Part shown: one piece after another, positions 12,918 to 25,000 of the stretch
Numbering within the stretch: position 1 is the stretch's first letter
Layout of the letters: each line of letters starts with the position of its first letter
Origin: Aphelocoma coerulescens
Lineage: Eukaryota > Chordata > Aves > Passeriformes > Corvidae
Direction: 5' to 3'
Length of the DNA: 64,000 bases
NCBI RefSeq assembly: GCF_041296385.1
Contig: NC_091013.1
Coordinates: 12,618,001-12,682,000 of the forward strand
Notes under the pieces: generated by a model
Seen by the model: only the letters and a program-made list of their open reading frames with translations
The model's database searches: none
Told to the model about the DNA's origin: nothing
Program-made: the position numbers and the translations under genes

Positions 12918-15041
12918 CTTAAACCTCTTTAAAATTTAAATACAATACTTTGGGACAGAATCAAAGGAAGAAAAATTCTTCCAAGTTACAGTAACTCACA
13001 AATATTCTGTTTTCAAACAATTATTAGTTAATTAGTTTTTTATATATAATATTTGTGCACTTGTTGCCATCTTTTTAAGGTTTTGGTTCCATATTATCCA
13101 CTGAAATGAAATTCTGAACCCCTCCAGACTAGATAATCTTTGCAGGAATTTATATTTTATATTCAGATGGCATCAAAAGACATTGAATTCCAAGCATTTT
13201 CCAAGCATACTTCCCTGATGCTTGATGAGACAAACATGTTTAATGTGTCCCTAATGTGACTTCAGTGACGTCTGTAGAGTTACAGAAAGGATCGGTTTAA
13301 TCCACTTAATAATATTGCTTAAATTAAAACAGAAATGAACCAAAAAAGATTTAGCTTAGCAACTCATAAAAACTCTATGCAAAGTAGACATTTAAAAACA
13401 ATAATGTTCCTGAAATAAATGCATATCTGATAAATCTGAACTTTTGCTAAAATCTTTATCTAACATTTATGTCAAGAGTACCAGAGCACTGGAGGAAGAC
13501 AAGAACTGGTAAAACCAGACGTAAATGGCTTTTTTGGGATTTGAGATAAATTGTAAATCAAATCTGAAGCATTCTCTCTAAGGTGGTTACTTTTGCAGCT
13601 GTGCTTGGATTTGACCACTGAAGTAACATTAAAAATTTTTTATGCGAGTTCCTTGAGCCCACCATTTTGAGTGTATGTATTTTCAAGAGAATAGATCTAA
13701 CATAATATTTTATTCCCATGATTACTTGAGGTAAAAGCTGATGGGAAAGGCCTGATAAATATATTTTTATAGTAATATCATGCATCCTTTCAGCTGACTC
13801 CAGAAGTTAGGCAATATTGCTTTCATGGATTATAGATGTTAGTAAAAAACCTGAGCTATATACTTAAATTAAGTAGAGCTTTTTCCTAGAGCTTTCAGTA
13901 AAAAATAGCAAGCACTCAACTGAACAAGGGGGCAGAGAAGAGAACAGAGATTGAGAAGTAAAAAAGGGCAATTAATCTTTCTTTTTAATACTTCATTGAA
14001 CTGCACCGTTCCTGTCATGATACCTCATTTGCAAATACTTATCGATGCTATGGTGAATATCCACATAACAGGAGAAAGTTTTCAAAATTATTTATGTATA
14101 CATTGAAATGTATGTGTAAATTTACATTTATTATTTAATGCAAATTATCTTTATTGGTTTGAAAAAAATGCAGAATATTCTTGGGTTCCAGAGCAGTTGG
14201 AGTAGTGACAAACAGGAAAGATAAAATATCCTTTTTAGGTCTTCTCCAGAAGAGTACAATTCTTAGCTCTTGGAAACAACCACAAAATACAGCACAAACA
14301 AAGGTAAAGTGAAAATATTACAAACACTTAAAAATAGTGTCTTGCTTATGAATTTTTCATCAAATTAGAAGCTCTGGTCATTCACTGTCCCTGAAACACC
14401 TAGTCTGGATAAGTATTCAGAATCTTTATCATACATAACAGGCAGTCAAAATCCTGTCCTCAGATAAATGAGCACATTTTATCTGGCAGAGGCTGGGACT
14501 AGAGGCTCCATGCAGTTCCTGTGTTTCTTGCTGTTGCTGCAGTGCCATGAGTGACACAAGCACCATAACAGGAAAGATTTTATGTCCTTTTTTCAATTAC
14601 ATTAGAAGCATCTGATCTCATTTTAGGTCCCTCAGTAAACCTGCTGCATTGTAGATACATCTTACCTAGTGTGGAACCCTTCCTCCTTTCTTTTTTCTGA
14701 AAAAGATGAAAATATGTACATATCTATTCTCACCCTTTTCTCCTCCCCCCTTGCAAAAAGGGATAGAAATATTGATCATATTCTTCAAGTAGGATAACTG
14801 ATCTCTCCCGAGGCAGAACACAGAGCCCAGAGCACATCATAAAGGTTAATCAGTGCCAGTCAGGAGCAGAGCTGAGCCTTGCAGAGCTTGGTGAGCAGTG
14901 CTCTGCCATTTCCTTGCACAGCGTACTAGACAGCCTCTAGCTGCCTAGACCACATCGTGCTTGCAATCACACATAACGTTTTCAACACCTACTCCTCCAT
15001 CAGAATTGTAAATACCTTCTCTCTTTTTAATTCTCTCTCAG
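12918..15041. other. AT-rich non-coding stretch
   Basis: No gene or recognised transposon is seen. A less AT-rich part at about 14800-14960 lies just upstream of the candidate exon at 15042. It contains repeated gagcag/gagctg motifs but nothing I can name. Confidence 0.5.
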
Positions 15042-15099
15042 CATTTGGCGCAACCAGATAATAGCAAGCAAGAAAACGCTTCTTTTTCTCCTGAAAAAG
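15042..15099 (+). other. Candidate 58-nt exon between strong splice-like sites
   Basis: Upstream is a pyrimidine tract (ttctctctttttaattctct) ending in CAG at 15039-15041. Downstream is a near-consensus donor, AAG|GTAAGT, at 15097-15105. Two of the three frames are open across the 58 nt: one begins His-Leu-Ala-Gln-Pro-Asp, the other Ile-Trp-Arg-Asn-Gln. I recognise no protein in either. Length not divisible by three would make it frame-changing if skipped. Splice-like pairs of this quality arise by chance a few times in 64 kb, so this is a candidate only. Confidence 0.2.
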
Positions 15100-15429
15100 G
15101 TAAGTTGTTTTTCGTAGAACTTTTTTCAAACTTCCAGATAACAAGACTTGTTTCTTCTGTGTTTTGTATATAACTTCATGGGATGAAATAACATTGACTT
15201 CATTTCTGCTTCTAATCCCTTTCTCTCTCTCAGTATTTTCCTGTGCTGTTTTTGACTAAGGAGACAGAAAGTTTTGTAGATGCTTTGGAAGTCCAAAGTA
15301 AGAGGAAATAGTGATAGCTGAAAACACACAAGAATTTCATCAAATCCTACACAGAGAATAGATAAAAAGACAGAACTTTCCAAGAAGGTTAGTGACAGTT
15401 TTTCCAATCTAGAAACTGCAGTGCCATTT

Positions 15430-15804
15430 TCAGGAGCCTTTTAAACAAATATTAAAAGATCCCTCCAGAAGAATCCCATGAAGCCTTTTGCTACCCACAT
15501 CACCCCATTCTGCTGGTTGTTCTCGTTCTATGGGGTCAGTGGGAGCACACACCAAGGGGGGGGTGCATCCTGCAGAGTCTCCCAGAGTGGGAGATACATC
15601 CCTTACAGTCTCTGAAGTACAGTGCATAATGAGGAGTCTTTCCTTGAGGAAGGAATAGAAAACTTGCCATTTGTAAAAAACTGCTGTGCCACACTGCAAG
15701 ATAATGTTAGCCATGGGAGGAGTGAAGTTGCATGTCAGCAAGCTGTACATTTGTTTGTCATCTATAGGGATCAGTCCTGTGGAGGCATGGCCTCCTTCCA
15801 TCAC
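15430..15804 (-). other. Unassigned 124-codon open frame, probably not a gene
   Basis: This is one of the longest open frames in the window, and its surroundings (about 15460-15800) are less AT-rich than average. An eight-C run (eight G on + at 15556-15563) lies inside it, which is unusual for a coding sequence. The predicted protein has no domain I recognise. It could be a relic of an old insertion or simply a chance frame. Confidence 0.15.
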
Positions 15805-18800
15805 ATATATTGCTCAGATGTTATAGATAATGCTGTTAAGCACCAGAATCTGGCCTATTTTGTATCCTTGTGATGCTTGTGTCTCCAGGGCCCTCACAGA
15901 ATTAAGTGAGTAGATACTTTCCAGCCAAAATCTTTACACAACCTTTGATTTGGAATTTGGACAGAAAATTCATGAGTCTGGGTTCACAGTTATAAGATGT
16001 AGTTTCCATGCAGATAGATCTTCCCCAGAGAAAACTTTCTTTATGGTGTGTAATTGGATATTTTATTTTTCTGGGAAAACTAAAATCTCTAACTTATAAA
16101 AAGGCTCTGCAGAACTTTCACTCTTCAAGCAAGTACACTGACTGACAGACAAACTATATCAATTCCTTAATGTGATAATGAGTAGAGACTTTACCTGGCT
16201 TTAAATGTGATATAAATTTCAGGTTTCTTACTGCAATCATAGCAACATGCTTTCATAAGAAAGGAGTTAGACTTTGCTAAGCAAGTGTGCTGAAACAGCT
16301 TCTTTGTGTGATGCTGCTCTGTGTTCTTGGAGTAAGAAACATGTCATTGCATTTAACAGCTTTGTCTGCTTGATACACTTGATACATAAATCTCTGGTTT
16401 TCTGTAAAGAAAGACCATTATTTTTTCACTCTGGTAGATATTGGACCATTTAGAAGTTGGCTGCAAAAGAGTCTAAGAACTGTCTCTGGTCAGGAAATGA
16501 AAGGTTTCAGACTCAAAGAAGAAAATTATTTCTTTTCTGTAAATTACATAATACATGTCCCAAAGCAGTTTGCGGTGTCAAGAAGTTATCTTACTGGCTA
16601 TCCATTAAAACAGGTTTAGTCTGTTTTAAGTTAAGTATTTTTAGTTTAAAGTGTGTATGCAATTGAGGAGTGTTATAAAGCATTTAGGCAAACAGAAATC
16701 TGCTGTATAATTCATTGTGCAGCTCTAATAAAAAGAGGCCTAGACAATTTAAAACAAGGAAAGACTGGCTGATGGATTTTACAGGTACTAGAGTTCTCAA
16801 AGGAAGTGCTATGGTTTAGGGCATCAAGGCATTTCAAAATTAAGTGCCTTATGGAACATGAATAGCATGGCACCTATACTGATCTGCATAAAGAAACATC
16901 TTTGGTGCATCTTTAAACAGTCTCTCAATGATGCAAAAAGGAGTTCACTTTGTTCTCACAGAGAGGCTGAAAAGAAGCACTGGGTTGAAGAACCCCACAA
17001 TAAAAATGTCGATGGCGTGGCGCAGCAGTTTATTTATATTACTGATATTGCTGCTCTCATCTTTTTAAGAGTTCAGGAAAACTGCTCTGGATGAAGCATA
17101 GGTTCACAATGTCCCATTTGGGGTTATAATGATTTTTTAATGATAGTTTGAAATTTGGCTGCACAGTCAAAGGTGATACCTACTACCAAAACAAATGAGA
17201 ACACTGGCAATTCTTCTGCTGGGGTGCCTGCCTTTAGTGGTGATAAATGGCAGAAATGACCTGTGCTGTGCTGTCATGACAAGGCACTGTATAATCCCTG
17301 AATTATTTTGTTAGCCATGGAGAGGTAGCCTGCTGTCTTTCATCCAGCATTGATCTCTGTGATGCCAAAGAATGAACCTGCTGACAGCAAAATACAACAC
17401 CTCAAAAAACACAGCTTGGGTAAATAATGAAGATCCAGCAACACAAAACTGCTTGAAGGTCTGGAAGAGGGAGGCTGTAGGACAGGAATGTTTGGTCATT
17501 ATAGTTATAGGAAGAGGATGAATTTTGACAGTAGCTAGCAAAAATGTTTTCTGTGATGCTTTTTTTTTTCTTGACTCTGTTCACAAGGTTGAAGGGCTAC
17601 ATCCCACCCTGTTTCTGTGCAGTTTGAACAGTGAAAGACAAAAAAAATACAGTCTTTTTGTGACTTCCCTAATACTAAGAAAGCAAGTTTTGAGGATTCT
17701 TGGCAACCTACCCTCAAATCAGTTCTCTGGTGTATTTAGACTTCATAGTAGACTCTCTGTAAAGTCTGTTTCAAAATAAATCTTTTAATTCTTATAAATG
17801 GGGAACACATGCTAAGGTCTTAAGCAAAGAATTTGCTAATTAGGGTACAAAATAGAAACATGTTTCAAGAAACTTAGAAAGAGAAGAGAGAAAATGATCT
17901 GAACATTGTTTCACTGTGAGATGTCACACAGTCCAAGATAAGCAACAAGAAAACAGTCTTTTAAAAGGCAAACAAGTGATGCTTATTCAGCCTTAAGATA
18001 GAAAAGAGCAGTATTAATGATAGAGGAATATGCTTCATAAATATTTTTCTTTCTTATATATAATATATTAAAATATTTTACCCTCACATGTTTGAAGTGA
18101 TAAAACTGGCTCTAAATATTCTGACACATAAGCACTCATACCACACTTCTAGGCACTGCAAAATCATTTTCCAGTGGCAAATTTCTTGAATGTCTGTCAC
18201 CATGTAGGTGGTTGAGCTTCCAAGAATATACAGAATGGTCTACTACTAAATTGCAAGTGTTTCATTACAAATAGAGTCATAATATTTTCAAGTTATAGAA
18301 AAATATATTTCTTGTCAAGGGAGTTGCCAAATGTCTTTGGCAAGGAGTGTGGTAGCAAGCAGGAAGTAGCTGGGACACTGCATTAAAGATGCACTGAGTG
18401 TCACTCTGAACCCCCATTTGATTGAGAAAGTGTGGGTGTCTTTTCTCTTCCTTATGTAGACATACCTGGACATCTTACAGAGCACTCATTAGGGTGGGTG
18501 AGGCTTATTTTCAAGTCAGTACTCCAGCGAGCATTTCGGTCACTTGCATTTTGGCAGACCACCACCACTTGGCTCTTGGTTATTCTGTGCTTTAAGCAGT
18601 GGGATGTTGTCTCTCATTTTGGCCAGGATATTCCATTATGGAGGTAAAATCCTAGTCAGTGGAGCTGGTATATTCTTGCAAACTTACCAAATAGTGTCTA
18701 AAAACTTGTAACTTTTACCCCCAATAATGCCTTACTGGAAATATCTGATCGCTTCTCATGGAGGATTTCAACCTCATTTTCTCTCAGTGTCTCAGCTATT

Positions 18801-21800
18801 CTCTTGAAGAGAGTCACACAATGAATTTGGTTGGAACCTATGTTTTCCACACTGATGTAAATAAATTACTATAGCAATGATAATGCTATTATCCTGCCCT
18901 CAAATCAATCTGTGTTATGGTTGGTAGAGAAGCAGACTGTTCCTTCCACTCTCTGTGCAATATGAAAATTTCCCTGGCTTTTTAAGATGATGAAATTAGT
19001 CATGAACTCAGAGGAACTTGAGATAACACAGCCAGGATTTCTAGTGCTCAGAGAGAAAGAAAAGCTAACCCCAGCAAAACAGCAGAGGTTCAAAAAGAGA
19101 AGTAACTCACAGAGCTGGAGAAGAGCGAGGAGCCAGTGAAAGTCATCCAAAGGTGAGAAGTAACCACCACAGAATGAACCAAAGCCGAGGTCTCTTGGGC
19201 AGACAGGACTTCTATCACAAAACATAGTAATAATAAAAATATGTATTAATAATAAAAAATTAGATCAATACCATAGTTCCATGAATCCCCCATCTAACTC
19301 TCCTACCCCAAACCCACTCATCATCACCCCAGTGTCTTCTACCCAGTCATGACACATTACTGAACAGTCACATAGTCAAAGGTGTCTTGGCTCAGCCCTG
19401 GAGCTGGTAAAACCTTGCCGAGGACACCTAAATCAAATGTTACATTCCCCAGACTGTGCTTCTGCATCCGAAAGTCATTGAACGTGTTATCAAAGAGGCT
19501 CAGGCTGCAATTCCATTTCATGTTGTTTATTGATGGAGTTCTGGCTCAGGCACCTATATTTCATTTGGGTAGGCAGCATAATATTAGAAAATGGAATTTC
19601 CTCTTCAATGTCCTCCATTTTACAGGTAAACCCCTCAACCTTTCCAAGAACCAAACTAAGACAAATCAGACAGAGATCCCTGAAAAGCCAAAAGTTTTAG
19701 CTGCATAAGTCAGGATCTTACTGATTTCTACAGGTATTACAAGGAGGTATTTGAGTAGTTTAAATCAATAGAATCATTTTTGTCACTGTAAATTTATAAA
19801 TCCCTACTAAACTACCTAAAATGCATGAATGCTGAACAAAACCTTAGCAGGTGTTCCACTTTTGTCTGTTGCTATAGACTGTATTTCAGACAGTATTCAT
19901 GTTGCACTCCAGAGATAATTTTGCATCAGACTTCCTTTTCACTAAATAAACTCACTGGTTTGGATGGTTGAGTACAGCATCCGTGTTTGGTGTCCTTGGA
20001 AGGACCTGCTGTCATAGAGAGAAAAATCATTGCCTCCTCTGTCCACAGATCAATAGAAATTCTAAATGAAAAACAACAACTAAGCTTCTATAAGTGCTTG
20101 CTGTTTTATTTCATTTAAGGGAGAAAAAAAAGAAAAGATTTCAGTTTTCTTTCATGTGCATAATTATGAGTTGCTTTTAATTTGTAGACTTCACCAGACA
20201 AATACAGATTGTGCAGATGTGTGTCATGAAGCTAAGAGCAGGTAAAATTTCTTTCTCAATCTCATTTTTCCTTTGCAGGATTTTAGGGGTTTTTTGGGTC
20301 CTTCTAATAACCTACACAGAAAAGCATGGCTTTCTGTACATTAGTAGATGCTTTCTTTCCTGTTTGGATATATTAAAATAAAATTTGGAGTTGCTTTTAT
20401 TTAAGTAGTTTTACAAATTGAATTTGCTTTGTACTTGGTAGCAAATGCACACTAACTTCCTCCCATGTTGTAGCTGTTATGTACAGACCTCATAACTTTC
20501 CTTCTTGGAGCAATCTTAAAATTTTCTAAAAATAATTTCCCTGGAGTTAACAGTATTTCACTGAGGTTTTCACTCTGACCTTGAAGCAGGTATATTTTAA
20601 AATTAAAAAAAAACCATAATGAATAAATGTTCAATTTATCTCATACCTCTGTATGATAGAACATCCAGTAAATTTTCCACTGCATAAAAATAAACCCCTA
20701 ACTATTAAGTCTGGTTTTCATCTTAAGGTAAATCAAAATGCTCCATATTTAGAACTGAAATGGTTCTATTTATTTGCTTATAAGCCTTCTCTCCAATTCC
20801 TGAATTAACATGACATGCATGAGGGCTTAACCAGGTGCCAAAAGCAAAGTTGTGTGTGTGTGTGTCTGCTTGTGTGCAGCTGGCGAGTAAAGATTAATAA
20901 TGATCATGGTGATTACAGCCCTTGGTATTTTGGGGATTCTCACCTCCCTCTCAGATCTAGAATAGATAATAAATGAAGTACACAGCTGCACACTGCAATT
21001 TGTATGTCTTCTGCCTGCAGTTCTGTGATCTGATTATCAAAGGCAGTTGTCTCTAACTCCTGTGGAATTCTATGTGAAACTTAGGTGTTCAGAAAGTATT
21101 TTATATGTCACGTTCCTCTTTTTTTGTGTTTTTTCCATGCTGGACACTTACACTATTGTAATTGTATTTGTTTACAATTATGAATTAGTCTAGATTATCA
21201 CTTGATTAAACAAATTATATAGGGCAGGATGAAATCGATCTGCTAAAATTGTCTGCAATTTTACAGCTGTTACAGATAGGGCTCTGAGTCCTGTGATGGC
21301 TGAAAATGTCAGATGAGAAAAGTGAGCTCAGACTCCTTCAGGTAAATAAGAAAATGAAACCTATCTCCCATGCCCATTAAAGCATTATCCAGTTGATAAA
21401 AAATGGATGCAACTTCCTTCTTTAGAGCAATTTTGAGTTATTTCCTAAATAGAAAATTCTGTAAAACCTCTATTGGGCTAAATTATTTACCAACTGTCAT
21501 GTGAAAATTGCTCCAGAATAACAAAAGAGAGGAGAAATAACTTTGTTTTTTTTCCCTCAATTTTCCTATTACTGAAAATTATTTCAGTAGATCTGAGTTT
21601 CAGAGACCTGACATCTCAGTGTTGGCCATACCTTGTATTAGACAAAACAATGGTCATCTGAGGGCTCACTGCTCTCTACTAAAACGACTCCTGCAGATAT
21701 GGGTTGAAGTAACTGACTCATCTTCAGTCTCTCTCTGGTAGTTCAAAACATTTTAGTCTTCCTCTATATGAACAAACCATGCTCCCACATATATAGAAGC

Positions 21801-24800
21801 AAAAGGCAAAGTAAGGTTTTCGAGTCCTTTTTAACACTTCAGTTAGAAAGATAATGGCTTGTTCTCTTACTTCAGATACCTGCTTTTTTTTTTCCCCTCC
21901 ATCAATTTATTTCAGCTATAGAAGATATAAGGAAATCTGCAACTTGACTTTCCAAGAGATGATCTGTGGAGATACATGAGTATTTCTACACAAAATATAT
22001 TTTGTACATATTTGTATATATTTGCTCTGTGGTCCAGGAGCAGTGTACTAATCCTGCCTTCCAGAAATCTTTCTCTCACTCAGCAAAACCCAGAAGCCCG
22101 GGTTTCAGAAGCCACTAGACCCCAAAATTTGCCTCATACTACTGGTGCGAAGAGAGGGCCGATTCTGCTGCCTTAGTTCCCCTCTACTGGCAGTAGAAAG
22201 TCAAGTATTTAGAACCTTAGTGATTAAAACTTAACAGTGAACTTTCTTACCACTCTGTGACAGCAGAAGATCAGCATCATCATCATCTTCTTTAAAAGCT
22301 TGGTGTGAGAATGAACCCCCTAGGAGAGATGTTCATTAACTATCTGCACATCATTATCTTGATTCAGCAAAGTCTGATATTGATTACTGAAAGGTGCATC
22401 ACTTATGCTTGAAGGTAACTGCTGTGTGCCTGTTGCCACAATGGATAAATCTGCTGTCTCACCATTAATTTTGGTATGATGAAAGATAAACCACTTTGAA
22501 CACTTTTAAATACTTCAACTTACATTATAACAAAATGAAATAATAGAAAGGCTTTAATATCCAGAGCATTATTTTTCTTGTTGTATCATCCCATATTCTT
22601 TAGAAAAAAACACTAAATTAATTTTAAAGATAGTAAATCTCAGTGTTGCAGAGTTTTCGTGATTTCTATGCAAATTAGTGAAACATACCAAATTAAATAG
22701 TGTCCTTTTCTATAGAACACTACAGAACTGCTGTACTGGTATCAATTTCCTTCACCTTTTACTTTACTTGTAAAACTGTATTTGCCACTTAGGTTTCAAG
22801 GGATCAAAGAACCTTGGATTTAGTACTTGGTAGCCCTTTGTAAAGCTCCTAGAATTGACACATGTTGTATCTTCAGCTCTGAAAGAAATGTTCTCACTCT
22901 GCTAAAAGACTGTGCTGGCTGCTTGGATCAGCTGAAATAAAGTGCCCTGTAATAGCTTACATGAAATAAAATTTGCTCATTCATTCAGAGAGACAGAAGT
23001 TCCAGAGAATGAAGGATAATTAATTTTCAGGAGATTAAAAATTAATTAAATTGATGCTTTTATTGTATAGGTGAACAGACTCTTCTACTAAAATGGAAAT
23101 TTATGGGCGAGCAATATACATATTTTCAAGAAGGAAGTCATAGGAATAAAAGCTTGCTTTTCTATCAAGGCATGTTAAAAAAAGTGATTAAGAGCCTATG
23201 GTCTGTGGGAACACAGCTGAAAAGGATAGAAAAAATGCCTGTATGCAGAGAGAAAAAAACAAATTTCAAGTTTTCTTATAGCTGTTATTTCACCTTAAGT
23301 ATTTTTAGAAAATACTCTGATATTCATAAATATGGCAGCTTTCCTTGAAGTGATTAAAATTTTGAAATACAATTTGCATCTTTTCTTCTTTCTTAGATCT
23401 GTAAACTGGTAATATGTTTAAGCATTTATTTGTGCTTTTAGACATTTATGTTATTTAAAATCATCTCCCTTCCACCTAGTGTATCTCATGGAAATGTTGA
23501 GTATTAAAGCTATACACAACTGTGAAATAATATGACACATTTACTCATCTGCTGTAGGAAACACTACTCTGAACAGGTGAAACTTAGCACTGCATAATAT
23601 ATAACCACAATCAAAGGCTAAATTATCTGTAGATCCATGAAAAGTAATAAATCCTTCAGAGATGCTTTAGGTACTGTAGGATACAGTAAGAGTACTACGC
23701 TAAGGACAAGATTTCCCTTATAAACACTACTGCAGAAATGGCAAATGCAACTCAAAAAAGGTAATAACTGGGGAAATACAGAAAAAGAAGATGAGAGAGT
23801 TCAAATCTAATACTTACAGAGGAAATCCAGCGCAGTTAAAGCCAGAGGATCTTATTCCCTCCACAGTGTTTTCAGTGTGATATTTGTTCTGAGTAACGAT
23901 CAATTATGAAAGGCATAAGCTATGAATAAATTTCCTCTTATGAACATATGGGCATTATTTATCAGTGCAGTTTATCAGTTTTTCTCCATTATAATTCCAC
24001 TCTTTTCAGTGGAATCACAGTGATGTACAAGGGGTGGATCACAGTAGGATAAAAGTAAGCATAGGCCTTCTCCTAACTTAGAGCATGGTGAATCATTTCT
24101 CCTTTCCCAAAACAGATAAAATTTTGAGTTTCCACTTATTATTTTGTCTTATTTGATCAACTATTGCATAGATACAAATGTGTTAGTGGGGATAAGGTGG
24201 ATCTGAGTATTTGTATTTGGGTCTGTGTATTAGAAGTATCTGAGGGTGAAATAACAGAAACAGCCACAGTTGGTGCTGAAGCTGGGGGATGAATAACTTG
24301 TTGTTTGCAAGATGGCACTGGCAGAAGTATGTGGGCATTGTTTATGGAAGTGACCAGAGCAGCACCATGTCATTGTACGTTAGGTGGTTGAATTAAAACC
24401 TTTGGATAAGCTGAGATAGATGAAGTCACACCAAAGTGAAATAGAAATACAGATTTTTTAACTTCTAGTGGAAATATATGCTAAGTGCCTTAAACATTAA
24501 AAAGCTGCAGCAGAGACCTTAAACACAGTTCTTACTGCAGCAGTATTACCTTTTCACAGAATGTCTTTACTTAAGACAGAATATAGATAGAATTACACTG
24601 TTCACATTTTTTAGATAGAGTGTTCACATAAACAATACGAACTGATAGAAACTGTATTTGCAAATCTGTGTAATACCTATGTAACACTTGTGTAATGCTT
24701 ATGACTGTTAGAATTAGACCAAAGGTTTTAATTTAAAAATTAAATTTAAAGTTTTAATTCTAAAATTCAGCCTTTTAATCTTTCCAGTATTTCAATATTT

Positions 24801-24828
24801 CTATTGATTCCAATCCACATTTGCCTAA
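15805..24828. other. Long AT-rich stretch without recognised genes
   Basis: No CR1, LTR or gene could be identified over about 9 kb. It contains a short (TG)n at about 20850-20865 and a CAT run at about 22274-22286. Frames at 18905-19225 (-) and 19382-19708 (+), 106 and 108 codons, show no domain, signal peptide or obvious splice context, and I leave them as non-coding. Confidence 0.55.
20850..20865. repeat. Short (TG)n microsatellite
   Basis: About seven uninterrupted TG units are followed by ctgcttgtgtgc, so the tract is short and imperfectly continued. Confidence 0.9.
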
Positions 24829-25000
24829 CCATAGAAGAGTTGAGGTTGGAAGGGACCTCCGGTTACCACCTGCTCCAACTTCCCCTGCTCAAGCATTTTC
24901 ACTTAGAGCTGGTTGTTCAGGGCTGTGTCCAGACAGTGTTTGAACATCTCCAATGATGGAGACTCCACAACCTCCCTGAACAGACTGTTCTAGGTCACAC
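24829..25000 (-). mobile_element. CR1 LINE fragment (3' region)
   Basis: The + strand reads ccatagaagagttgaggttg, gaagggacctccggttacc, ctgctccaacttcccctgctc and gactccacaacctccctgaa in CR1 order, in reverse complement. The element is on the minus strand, 5'-truncated and diverged. Weak similarity may continue to about 25050. Confidence 0.9.

Noticed and set aside
18905..19708. Adjacent frames of 106 (-) and 108 (+) codons.
   Set aside because: They are on opposite strands, without known domains, signal peptide or splice-site support. The lengths are reachable by chance in 64 kb.
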